From Coriobacteriia bacterium (GTDB taxonomy: Bacteria > Actinomycetota > Coriobacteriia > Anaerosomatales > Anaerosomataceae): 64,000 bases of DNA. The stretch spans positions 186,001-250,000 of the forward strand of contig JAUSBY010000011.1 in assembly GCA_030651765.1 (NCBI GenBank). Direction: 5' to 3'. Made by a program: the position numbers and the translations under genes. The notes below the pieces were generated by a model that was given only the letters and a program-made list of their open reading frames with translations, was not told where the DNA came from and did not search any database. Numbering within the stretch: position 1 is the stretch's first letter; every line of letters begins with the position of its first letter. This document shows, piece by piece, positions 34,191 to 42,199 of the stretch.

Positions 34191-35237
34191 CTATGGTACG
34201 GCAGGAGGCAGGAACGGCTCGTACATCATGAGCGCGTCGTTGACGGCGACCCTTCTCTGGGTCACCAGGAGCCCGTCGAGGTCGTGCTCCAGACGCCAGA
34301 GCTCGTTGCGGCGCACATAGGCGCCGGGTCCCTCATGCGTGATGCGGTGGGACCGCTCCTCGATGACGTACCGCCGCGAGGGCGGTCCGGGCGCCTGCCA
34401 GGCGCCGGTGAGGAGGGTGTCGGTCAGCGCGACCCGCAGCCGGTACGGGACGCCGGTGACGTTCTCGATCTGCAGGTCGAGAGACGGCCACGCGCAGGTC
34501 GCGCCGCTGCCGAAGGGCTGCGTGCGCCCGGCGTCCGGGAACACGTCGTAGCTGTGCCGCCAGCGCTCGGTCACCTGAAGCGGCGTATGCAGTGTCATCC
34601 AGTACAGCAGGTTCGTCAGCTGGCACAGGCCGCCGCCGACGCCGGCCGTGAGGCGGCCGTGATCAAGGACGAGCCCGTCGAGGAAGCCCCGCCGGTACGA
34701 GGGTCTTCCCACCTCGCGCCAGAACGACAGCCGCACGCCCGGCTCGAGCACGATGCCATCGAGGCGCTCGGCGGCGAGTCGCAGGTTGGTCACCTTGTTG
34801 CGCTGGAGAGCGGGGTCGAGTCCGACAAGGTCGCGGACGAGGGGCGTCGCGTGTTCGGCGACCGTGTGCCCGAAGGCACCCTCAACGGCGCGACGGACGC
34901 GGTAGTGGCCGCCGGCAGTCCGCCATTGCAGTTCGCGCCTGAGGCGCCGGTATGCCGCTCCCGCCGTCGAGTGGGCGAACGTCTGTCGCGCTCGGAAGTC
35001 AGCCACGTCGTCGTCCCGTCCGAATCGCGCCGCCCCCGCGGCGCCGACGAACAGCGTAGCGGAGAGCGGTATCGGCTGCCAGAAGCCGGGCCTCACCTGG
35101 CGGCGCGGGGGTGTGAGCTCTTCGGCGCGGTCCTCACCGGCAGCCCGGACGTCCTGCTGCGGCTGGCCGACGATCCGTGTGTCACCGCGGTCTGCTACGG
35201 CCTGTCCGTGGGGCCCTGGGAGTAGCAGCGGACCCAT
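34191..35237 (-). CDS. VanW family protein
   Basis: The core matches VanW: NKVTNLRLAAERLDGIVLEPG, VGRPSYRRGFLDG, GVGGGLCQLTNLLYW, HSYDVFPDAGRTQPFGSGA. The family is named from a vancomycin-resistance cluster, but its activity is not known and most members are chromosomal housekeeping genes. There is no signal peptide. The start is uncertain: ATG 35237 is given; the frame runs open to 35345, and conserved sequence begins only near PPRRQVRPGFWQP (about 35110). Confidence 0.8.
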   Translation of the reverse strand: MGPLLLPGPHGQAVADRGDTRIVGQPQQDVRAAGEDRAEELTPPRRQVRPGFWQPIPLSATLFVGAAGAARFGRDDDVADFRARQTFAHSTAGAAYRRLRRELQWRTAGGHYRVRRAVEGAFGHTVAEHATPLVRDLVGLDPALQRNKVTNLRLAAERLDGIVLEPGVRLSFWREVGRPSYRRGFLDGLVLDHGRLTAGVGGGLCQLTNLLYWMTLHTPLQVTERWRHSYDVFPDAGRTQPFGSGATCAWPSLDLQIENVTGVPYRLRVALTDTLLTGAWQAPGPPSRRYVIEERSHRITHEGPGAYVRRNELWRLEHDLDGLLVTQRRVAVNDALMMYEPFLPPAVP

Positions 35238-35528
35238 ACGCAACGAGGCGATGCCCCTCTCCATGGCCGTGTTCGTGTCGTACGTCTGGCCGTGGCCACT
35301 CTCCTGGCCGCTGCTGGCCGCGAGTTGGGACCGAGAGCTCGCCATTCTTCGCCAGTGCTAGCAAGGAGTTCCCGGGCAATGGTGCTCCTCTCGGCGGGGC
35401 TGTGTTAGGTAGGTGCCTGGATTGGGGGAGAGAGGTGGGGGGCCTGGCAGCCCATCGGCCGCTCCGGGTTATAGTGGATGAGTCCAGACAGGCTCACAAA
35501 GCGCTCTTCGACAGGCCCAGTTGGTGAC
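35238..35528. other. Intergenic region at the left edge of the restriction island
   Basis: There is no confident gene. It holds the possible upstream region of the VanW gene, a G-rich stretch near 35424-35444 and a TATAGT (35470-35475) that could be the -10 element of the island promoter. No direct repeat, tRNA or integrase was seen. Confidence 0.4.
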
Positions 35529-36050
35529 ATGGTCTCCATTCCTCCCCCAACCAACGAAAACACCTCGCGCTCCATGCGCGGTAATCGAGGCAAGGACACG
35601 TCACTCGAGCTTGCCCTGCGAAGTGCGCTGCGCGAAGCAGGCCTGTCGGGATACCGGATTCACTGGAAGACCCCCGCAGGACGTCCGGATATCGCCTACC
35701 CTGGCAAGCGCATTGCGATCTACGTGAACGGTTGCTGGTGGCATCGATGCGCAGTGTGCAAACCGAGAATGCCAAAATCGCATGCCGAGTACTGGAATGG
35801 GAAGTTCGAGCGGAACATCGCCCGCGACAGGGAGAAGCAGTCACAGCTTGAGAACCTGGGGTGGGTGGTTCTGGTTGTCTGGGAGTGCCAGGTGAGAGAT
35901 GACCTGCCGTCGTGTGTCCAGACTATCAGGATGGCGATAGCGGAATCCGAGCGCCACTTGAGAGAGCCACGGCCTCGAGCCGAAGTGGACACGCAGCCTA
36001 GACGGTGTGTTCGGACTCCGGCTAAGCAGAGTCGCCCTGCACAGGTCTGA
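35529..36050 (+). CDS. vsr: Very-short-patch-repair endonuclease Vsr
   Basis: Nicks DNA at T:G mismatches left by deaminated 5-methylcytosine. It shows RGNRGKDTSLELALRSAL, GRPDIAYP with the catalytic Asp, VNGCWWHRC and VVWEC (zinc ligands). The start is uncertain: ATG 35529 gives 173 residues, ATG 35478 gives 190; GGTGA lies before the former. Lower GC than flanks. First gene of the restriction-modification set. Confidence 0.92.
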   Translation: MVSIPPPTNENTSRSMRGNRGKDTSLELALRSALREAGLSGYRIHWKTPAGRPDIAYPGKRIAIYVNGCWWHRCAVCKPRMPKSHAEYWNGKFERNIARDREKQSQLENLGWVVLVVWECQVRDDLPSCVQTIRMAIAESERHLREPRPRAEVDTQPRRCVRTPAKQSRPAQV

Positions 36051-36098
36051 GCAGGCGGTGCCAATCATAATCGGGGCAATTCTCGCATAGGAGACTAG

Positions 36099-37622
36099 AT
36101 GGACAGCCGCGCTACGAATCCCGACTACTTGGTTCGCAATGTTGATGAGATGGACGCCGATGAGCTTGAGGCGTATTCGAAGCAGCTGGAAGGGATGACC
36201 TTCCGAGAGGTCCTTGAGGCAGGGTTTGTGGGGGAAGAGGAGGCGCCGGCGCTCAGCTCTCGTGATTACAGTCCGAAAGAGTACAAAGGCGGTGTTGGGA
36301 CTCTCATCGAGGAACGTTTCTTCGGCTATAGGGCGAACAGTGATGATCGTCCTGATTTCCCGAATGCGGGTGTTGAGCTGAAGACCACGTGCTTCGACGT
36401 CAAGAAGAACGGCGACTACTCCGCAGGAGAACGGGTCTCCATCACGATGATCCCGTTCAACCGAGAAGTCGAACCTGATTTCTACAGGTCTCACGTGTGG
36501 TCCAAGGCTGAGAAGACTCTGCTTGTCTACTATCAGCGCGACAGGAGTGTCGACACCTACGACCAGCGCATCTGGTTCACGAGACTCTTCACACCCTCGG
36601 ATATCGACCTGAAGATCATCGTCGACGACTACGAGAAGATATGTAGCATCATCGAGGAGGGCAAAGCCGAGGAGTTGAGTGAGAGTCTGACGTCCTATCT
36701 TGGCGCCGCGACTAAGGGTTCAACCGAAGCCACTATGTGGGTGGAGCAGTTCTACCCCCCACACACAAAGGCTAAGCGACGCGCGTTCTGCTTCAAGCGC
36801 CAGTACATGGACTATGTCTTGCACAACCACGTTATGCCAGCGCAAGACACTGATGCCTCCGTGGAGAGCGAGCCCGCCGAGCCAATCATCAAGGACATCG
36901 AAGTACTGGGCGACAAGACGTTTGAGGAGTTCGTTGTCTCGGTCATCGGCCGCTATGCCGGGAAGACCGACCGGGAGTTGTGTGAGATCTTCGACATCGA
37001 CTACTCAGGGAACAAGGCGCAATGGACGCAGCTCTCGTATCTCATGCTCGGTGTACGAGGAGCGCATGCTGAGGAGTTCGAGAAAGCGAATGTGAGTGTG
37101 CGCACTGTGCGTAAGGAGCCAAGTGGGAAGATCAAGGAGTCCTTGTCGCTTGCAACTTTCACTTTCGAGGATATCGCCACGCAGAACTGGGACGAATCCG
37201 CGCTTCTCGAGTACTTGGAGCAAACTCGCTTCTTCTTCGTGGTGTTTGAGAAGTGTCGGGGAGTGGCAGTGCTGAAGGGAGCGACCTTCTGGAGCATGCC
37301 TGTCTCGGATGTCTTGGGCAGCGCGAGGGATTGCTGGGAGTGCACGAAGCGGACCATCCGCCAGGGCGTGGAGTTGACACCTCGTCGCCGGAAGGATGGA
37401 AAGGTGATTGTCTATAACAATCTACCTAAGAGGGCCGACAATGCCGTTGCGCATGTTCGACCCCATACCGGTCTTGCTGCTTACCGGTTAGCGGATGGCA
37501 CGGAAATCGGGGATGTCGCTCGACATGCTCATGAGTTGCCTGACGGGCAATGGATGACGAAACAGAGCTTCTGGCTCAATAGCCATTACGTGGCGAACAT
37601 CCTCAGAGGTGCTGGACTCTAG
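36099..37622 (+). CDS. Sau3AI-type restriction endonuclease
   Basis: The 507 residues match the Sau3AI family, two MutH-like halves. The first half has the active-site pattern with E71/E72, D86 (RPDFPNAG) and E93-x-K95 (VELKTT). The second half (FEEFVVSVIGRYAGKTDREL onward) lacks an obvious ExK and is probably the allosteric, DNA-binding copy. Sau3AI cuts GATC; the same target here is inference. 48 bases after vsr. Confidence 0.9.
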   Translation: MDSRATNPDYLVRNVDEMDADELEAYSKQLEGMTFREVLEAGFVGEEEAPALSSRDYSPKEYKGGVGTLIEERFFGYRANSDDRPDFPNAGVELKTTCFDVKKNGDYSAGERVSITMIPFNREVEPDFYRSHVWSKAEKTLLVYYQRDRSVDTYDQRIWFTRLFTPSDIDLKIIVDDYEKICSIIEEGKAEELSESLTSYLGAATKGSTEATMWVEQFYPPHTKAKRRAFCFKRQYMDYVLHNHVMPAQDTDASVESEPAEPIIKDIEVLGDKTFEEFVVSVIGRYAGKTDRELCEIFDIDYSGNKAQWTQLSYLMLGVRGAHAEEFEKANVSVRTVRKEPSGKIKESLSLATFTFEDIATQNWDESALLEYLEQTRFFFVVFEKCRGVAVLKGATFWSMPVSDVLGSARDCWECTKRTIRQGVELTPRRRKDGKVIVYNNLPKRADNAVAHVRPHTGLAAYRLADGTEIGDVARHAHELPDGQWMTKQSFWLNSHYVANILRGAGL

Positions 37623-37730
37623 ACATCCGAGTTTACGCGCGGTTTGTCAGGCGCGGTAGCCCAGGGGTTTGATCGAGTCAGAGGCTTTCATTACAATCAC
37701 TCCAGTAGGACTACTATCGATAAGGGACGC

Positions 37731-39026
37731 ATGGAATCCAGTGAGAAGATACGGGTGATTGAGCTGTTTGCGGGCGTCGGAGGCTTCCGCCTCGGCCTGG
37801 AAGGTCATCCTGACAAGAAGTGGAAGATGCGGGGTGCGGGCGGCTTTGAGACCGTCTGGGCGAACCAGTGGGAGCCCCCTGGCACCAAGTCGCGCCAGTT
37901 CGCCTTCGAGTGCTATCGAGAGCGCTTCCAGGTCGAAGGGACTATTGCTGACTCGGTCGTCAACGATGACCTCGCTGTTGTCCTTGACAGGGCCGAAGCG
38001 GGTGATTACGAGATTCCTGGTTGCGACATGATTGTCGGGGGGTTCCCTTGTCAAGACTACTCGGTCGCGAAGACGCTCTCGAAGGCCGGCGGCATCGAAG
38101 GCAAGAAGGGTGTGTTGTGGTGGGAGATTCTCCGTCTTGTGGATCTGAAGAAGCCTCGTTATCTGTTATTGGAGAATGTTGACAGACTACTCAAGTCACC
38201 GGCGTACCAGAGGGGTCGCGATTTTGCCATTATGCTGTCGTGCTTGAACGACCGAGGCTTCTCTGTCGAATGGCGGGTAGTGAATGCTGCAGACTACGGG
38301 TTTCCGCAAAAGCGGAAGAGGGTCTTCATATACGCAGAGCACACCGCTGAGACTTGGGACTTGAGACTGCGCCTGGTCGATGAAGGGGTTCTCGCAGAGG
38401 CGCTTCCTATCCGTGGGCTGTGCGAGAGGGAAGGCCAGGTGGTCATCCCCAACGATGTGCGGAGTGTCTCGGCTAGCTTCGGCGTAGGAGACAAGATCTC
38501 TAGGTTTCAGGATGCTGGCGTCATGCAGGGCGGGCGTGTCCATACCGCACGAGTGACACCTTGTTATCGCGGCAAGAAGCGGGTCCTAGGTGATGTGCTC
38601 GTACCCGAAGACCAGGTTCCTGCTGGTTTTTACGTCTCGGACGCGGCCCTCAGTCAATGGAGAATTCTCAAGGACAAGAAGGCCATCGAAAGGGTGTCAA
38701 TGGCCGGACACAAGTATCGCTATTCAGAGGGAAGCATGGCCTTTCCTGATCAGCACACGAATCCTGCTAGGACGATACTGACTGGGGAGGGGGGGGCGAC
38801 CCCGTCACGGTTCAAGCACATCATCCGCACCGACGACGGACGTTTCCGCCGACTCGTGCCGGATGAGCTCGATCAACTCCAAGGCTTCCCCAAGGGCTGG
38901 ACTGATACAGGGATGTCCGACAGAGAGCGTGCATTCTGTATGGGCAACGCGCTTGTGGTGGGGCTGCCAAAGCGTATCGGCAAGGTGATTCGGAGCAGGC
39001 ACGCCGAGGCCCTCTCTAACGCCTGA
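37731..39026 (+). CDS. DNA (cytosine-5) methyltransferase
   Basis: The 431 residues have motif I (ELFAGVGGFRLGL), motif IV GGFPCQDYS with catalytic Cys 107, motif VI LENVDRLL, motif VIII QKRKRVFIY and motif X GNALVVGLP, in normal order. The large target region between VIII and IX determines the site. Start set at ATG 37731 with AAGGGA upstream. It would protect host DNA from the nuclease encoded 109 bases before. Confidence 0.95.
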   Translation: MESSEKIRVIELFAGVGGFRLGLEGHPDKKWKMRGAGGFETVWANQWEPPGTKSRQFAFECYRERFQVEGTIADSVVNDDLAVVLDRAEAGDYEIPGCDMIVGGFPCQDYSVAKTLSKAGGIEGKKGVLWWEILRLVDLKKPRYLLLENVDRLLKSPAYQRGRDFAIMLSCLNDRGFSVEWRVVNAADYGFPQKRKRVFIYAEHTAETWDLRLRLVDEGVLAEALPIRGLCEREGQVVIPNDVRSVSASFGVGDKISRFQDAGVMQGGRVHTARVTPCYRGKKRVLGDVLVPEDQVPAGFYVSDAALSQWRILKDKKAIERVSMAGHKYRYSEGSMAFPDQHTNPARTILTGEGGATPSRFKHIIRTDDGRFRRLVPDELDQLQGFPKGWTDTGMSDRERAFCMGNALVVGLPKRIGKVIRSRHAEALSNA

Positions 39027-39060
39027 GTGGCTGGTTCCCCTCCCCCGAAAGGCCCTCTCC

Positions 39061-39882
39061 ATGGACACCACCTCTCGCATCGCCGCCAATCGCGCCATCT
39101 GGCAGCGCTGGACCGAGCTCCACGTCCCCTCGGACTTCTACGATGTCGAGGGCTTCGTGGCCGACCCCGACGCGCGCCCGTTCGACTCGATCGTGGCGGG
39201 CCTTGTCGGCAACGACCTCTCCGGCCGGCGCGCGCTGCATCTGCAGTGCCACTTCGGCATGGACACCATCCGCCTGGCGCGGCTCGGCGCCGAGGCGACC
39301 GGCTTCGACTTCTCCCCGGCGGCCATCGAGGCTGCCCGTGAGTTGTCGGCGCGCATGGGCGTGCCGGCCACCTTCATCGAGGGCGACGTGCTCGAGCCGC
39401 CTGCCGAGGTGCCCGAGGCGGCCTTCGACCTCGTGTTCACCTCGTACGGCGTGATCTCGTGGTTGCCGGACCTCAGGCCGTGGGCGGAGACGATCGCAAG
39501 CCGACTCGCGCCCGGTGGCGTCTTCAAGCTCGCCGACTCGCACCCGACGCTGTGGGTCTTCGATGACGAGGCCGACGATCCCGAGCTGCGTGTGAGGTAC
39601 TCGTACTTCGGGCGCGACGCGCTCGAGTGGGAGGAGTTCGGCAGCTACGCCGCGCCGGGTGACGAGCGCGTCGGCACGTCGCACTCCTGGCAGCACACGT
39701 TCGAGGAGATCATCGGCGTGCTTGTCGGCGCAGGGCTCGTGATCGAGGAACTCAGGGAGTTCCCGCTCCTCGCGTGGAAGTACACGCCCGCGATGGTCGA
39801 GCGAGAGCCGGGTCTGTTCGGACAGCCCGACGGACAGCCCGATTTGCCGCTCATGTTCACGCTGACGGCGCGCAAGCCGTAG
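39061..39882 (+). CDS. Class I SAM-dependent methyltransferase
   Basis: A protein of 273 residues with a SAM motif in the shape ALHLQCHFGMDTIRLARLGAEATGFDFS (residues 59-86). A His replaces the usual acidic residue in the first loop, as in a known group of uncharacterised enzymes. SYGVISWLPDL and LAPGGVFKLADSHP complete the core. GC content returns to the chromosomal level, so it is outside the restriction island. Substrate unknown. Confidence 0.85.
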   Translation: MDTTSRIAANRAIWQRWTELHVPSDFYDVEGFVADPDARPFDSIVAGLVGNDLSGRRALHLQCHFGMDTIRLARLGAEATGFDFSPAAIEAARELSARMGVPATFIEGDVLEPPAEVPEAAFDLVFTSYGVISWLPDLRPWAETIASRLAPGGVFKLADSHPTLWVFDDEADDPELRVRYSYFGRDALEWEEFGSYAAPGDERVGTSHSWQHTFEEIIGVLVGAGLVIEELREFPLLAWKYTPAMVEREPGLFGQPDGQPDLPLMFTLTARKP

Positions 39883-39884
39883 CG

Positions 39885-41450
39885 CTACTGCACCTTGATG
39901 AGCGAGTCGACCGGGGCGTGCGCGTCGGTCAGCAGCGGTACGTCAGCTACCGGGACCGGCGCCGTGTAGAGGTCATCGGCCATCGAGTCGAACCCGGGGA
40001 TCGTCACGGTGTCGCCCACCCGGTCGCCGATCCGCGCCCGCAGCTCGCTTTCGGGCAGCCGGGTGTCGGTAGCGATCACGGCGATGTTGCGTACGCGTGC
40101 GGGCGAGTCGTCCCCGGCCAGGCCGATAGGGAAGACCCAGACGTCGTCGAAGACGGTCTCCGCGGTGCGGTACATGCTGCGGAACAGATCGCTCCTGTCT
40201 CCCTCGGCAGCCGCTATCACGTTGTAGGCGACCACACCCCCGGGCGACATGATCGCCTCGAGTTCGGCAAAGAACTCGGCGGTGGTGAGGTGGAACGGCA
40301 GTGAGTCGGACGTGTAGGCGTCCACGACGATGATGTCGTAGGTGTCTCCCGTGCGCTGTACGTACCGGCGCGCGTCCTCGTTGAACACGCGCATCCGCTC
40401 GTCTTCGGGCAGCCAGAAGTAGCGTCGCGCCACATCGATGACGACCGGGTCGATCTCGACCGAGTCCACGCGCACGCCGGGATAGTCGCGCCAGAAGCGT
40501 TTGGTGATCGCCCCGCCGCCGAGGCCGAGAACGAGCACCCGTTCGGGGTCGGGCTTGAGTGCGAGCGCGAGGTGCATGTAGTCGGGGTAGCGGATGAGGC
40601 TCTCGTACGGGTCGTCGAGCGCGATGGCCGACTGGTGGCTGCGATCGAAGCGAAGGTGCCGCACCTCGTCGTCCTCGGTCACGGTGATGCGGTGGTACTG
40701 GGTGTCGGCGCGAAAGAGCACGGTCTCGCCGAGCTCGTTCGTGGCCGGTGCGGGGGCGATCTTCCACAGCACCCACCCGCCGACGCCGAGCGCCGCCACC
40801 GCGAGTACGAGCGTGCCGGGCACCGCCACTCGCGCGAAGGTCGCGAGCGCCGAGCGATGCGTAGCCTGTGCCGGTAGCTGGTCGGGAGCGAGGCGGAGTG
40901 CCACGAGCGACATGGCCAGCAGCACGAAGCCTGTCCAGACGACGAGCGGCTCGATGGAGAGCAGCGGGATGAGCCAGAACGATGTCGCGACCGTACCGAC
41001 GATGCTTCCGGCGGTCGAGACCGCATACAGATTGCCTGCCGAGCGGCCCAGGTGCGTGAGATCGGCCCGGGCGGCGAGCTTCACGCCCATCGGCGAGACC
41101 ATCGCGAGCAGGATCGCCGGGACGAAGTAGATGGCGGTTGCGGCGGCAAGCGAACCAAGCCGCGGGCCGAGGGCAGCCGTTGACGGCAGGACCGCCTCGG
41201 CCACCAGTGGTGCGGCGACCGTCGCCAGTCCCGCTGCGGCGATCACGAGCGGCAGCGCCCGCGCGGCGCCGAGCCGGTCGGCGATCTGTCCGCCGAGGGC
41301 GTAGCCAAGCGAGAGGGCGACCATCACGACCGAGATCACAGCGCCCCACACGTAGATGGAGTTGCCGAGGTACGGGGCCAGCACGCGCGCGGCCACCATC
41401 TCGAGGCCCATGAGAGCGGCTCCGCACCCGAACACGATCAGTCGCAACAT
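39885..41450 (-). CDS. Spermidine-synthase-like protein with membrane domain
   Basis: The 521 residues have about seven membrane segments (residues 1-240), as in the MFS-like half of fused spermidine synthases, followed by a spermidine-synthase core: YHRITVTEDDEVRHLRF, VLVLGLGGGAITKRFWRDYP, DSVEIDPVVIDVARRYF, YDIIVVDAYTSDSLP. True spermidine synthase activity is uncertain for this fusion type. A related soluble copy is at 23108. Confidence 0.88.
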   Translation of the reverse strand: MLRLIVFGCGAALMGLEMVAARVLAPYLGNSIYVWGAVISVVMVALSLGYALGGQIADRLGAARALPLVIAAAGLATVAAPLVAEAVLPSTAALGPRLGSLAAATAIYFVPAILLAMVSPMGVKLAARADLTHLGRSAGNLYAVSTAGSIVGTVATSFWLIPLLSIEPLVVWTGFVLLAMSLVALRLAPDQLPAQATHRSALATFARVAVPGTLVLAVAALGVGGWVLWKIAPAPATNELGETVLFRADTQYHRITVTEDDEVRHLRFDRSHQSAIALDDPYESLIRYPDYMHLALALKPDPERVLVLGLGGGAITKRFWRDYPGVRVDSVEIDPVVIDVARRYFWLPEDERMRVFNEDARRYVQRTGDTYDIIVVDAYTSDSLPFHLTTAEFFAELEAIMSPGGVVAYNVIAAAEGDRSDLFRSMYRTAETVFDDVWVFPIGLAGDDSPARVRNIAVIATDTRLPESELRARIGDRVGDTVTIPGFDSMADDLYTAPVPVADVPLLTDAHAPVDSLIKVQ

Positions 41451-41565
41451 CGGTGCCCCTTCAGCGAGCGCGGACGGTTCTGCCTATAGTGCCAGAATCT
41501 CGGGCGCTCGATGCACCCGCAGACGGGCATACTTGTCTACGAACACCAGGAGGGAGGCAGACGAC

Positions 41566-42054
41566 ATGAGCGAGAACTCAGAAGAGGTCTTCACAGGCGA
41601 CCCCGCGCCACCGGTATCCGAGGCAGCGGCAAGCGACGCTTCGACCGCCTGGCGCGAGGTGGTCGCCGAACTCGAGTCACTCGGTGAAGCGATCGGGCGG
41701 TGGGCCAAGGCCGCAGTGAACGACCCCGACACCAAACGGAGAGCCGATGAGCTGTCATCCCGGCTGGACGGCTTCATGTCGGACGTGTCGGGTACCGTGA
41801 AGGAGGCTGCGGGTTCGGACGTGGGCCAGTCGTTCCGCGAAGCGGCCGACAAGACCGGCGAGGCGTTCGGGAAGGCGGGAGAGCGGCTGTCCGAGGAGGT
41901 GGGGCCACGCCTGACGGGCGCACTCAAGTCCGCAGCCGAGCGGCTCGGCAGGGCTGCCGAGCGGATGGAAGAGCGTGTCGGACGCGAGACGGATCAGGAG
42001 TCGGACTCCCAGCCTCCGACGAACGGTGACGCGGGGGATGCGAACGGCAGCTGA
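41566..42054 (+). CDS. Amphipathic helical protein
   Basis: The 162 residues are rich in Ala, Glu and Arg, forming long amphipathic helices (about 25-145) with acidic ends, similar to YtxH-like or late-embryogenesis-like stress proteins. There is no signal peptide. GGGAGG lies 8 bases upstream of ATG 41566; the open frame upstream has no start with a ribosome site. Confidence 0.6.
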   Translation: MSENSEEVFTGDPAPPVSEAAASDASTAWREVVAELESLGEAIGRWAKAAVNDPDTKRRADELSSRLDGFMSDVSGTVKEAAGSDVGQSFREAADKTGEAFGKAGERLSEEVGPRLTGALKSAAERLGRAAERMEERVGRETDQESDSQPPTNGDAGDANGS

Positions 42055-42199
42055 GTGCCGCTCGTCATGTGCCTGGACGGTCCGTCGACAAGCGGGCGAC
42101 AGTACGGAGCGTTGGGTCTACAGTGAAGTGTTAGGGGCGCAGTGTCCGCGCGCGAGCGCAGACCGGCTCTTGTGGTACGGGCGACGAGGGGAGACACGC

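Noticed and set aside
34056-35225. Plus-strand open frame opposite the VanW gene
   Set aside because: No domain, no ribosome site, and VanW motifs on the minus strand are unmistakable.
37620-37730. tRNA-like sequence between nuclease and methyltransferase genes
   Set aside because: A GTTTGATCGAGTC stretch recalls a T-arm, but no cloverleaf or acceptor stem can be formed.
35238-39060. Mobile-element ends around the restriction island
   Set aside because: No direct or inverted repeats, integrase or transposase were recognised at either edge.
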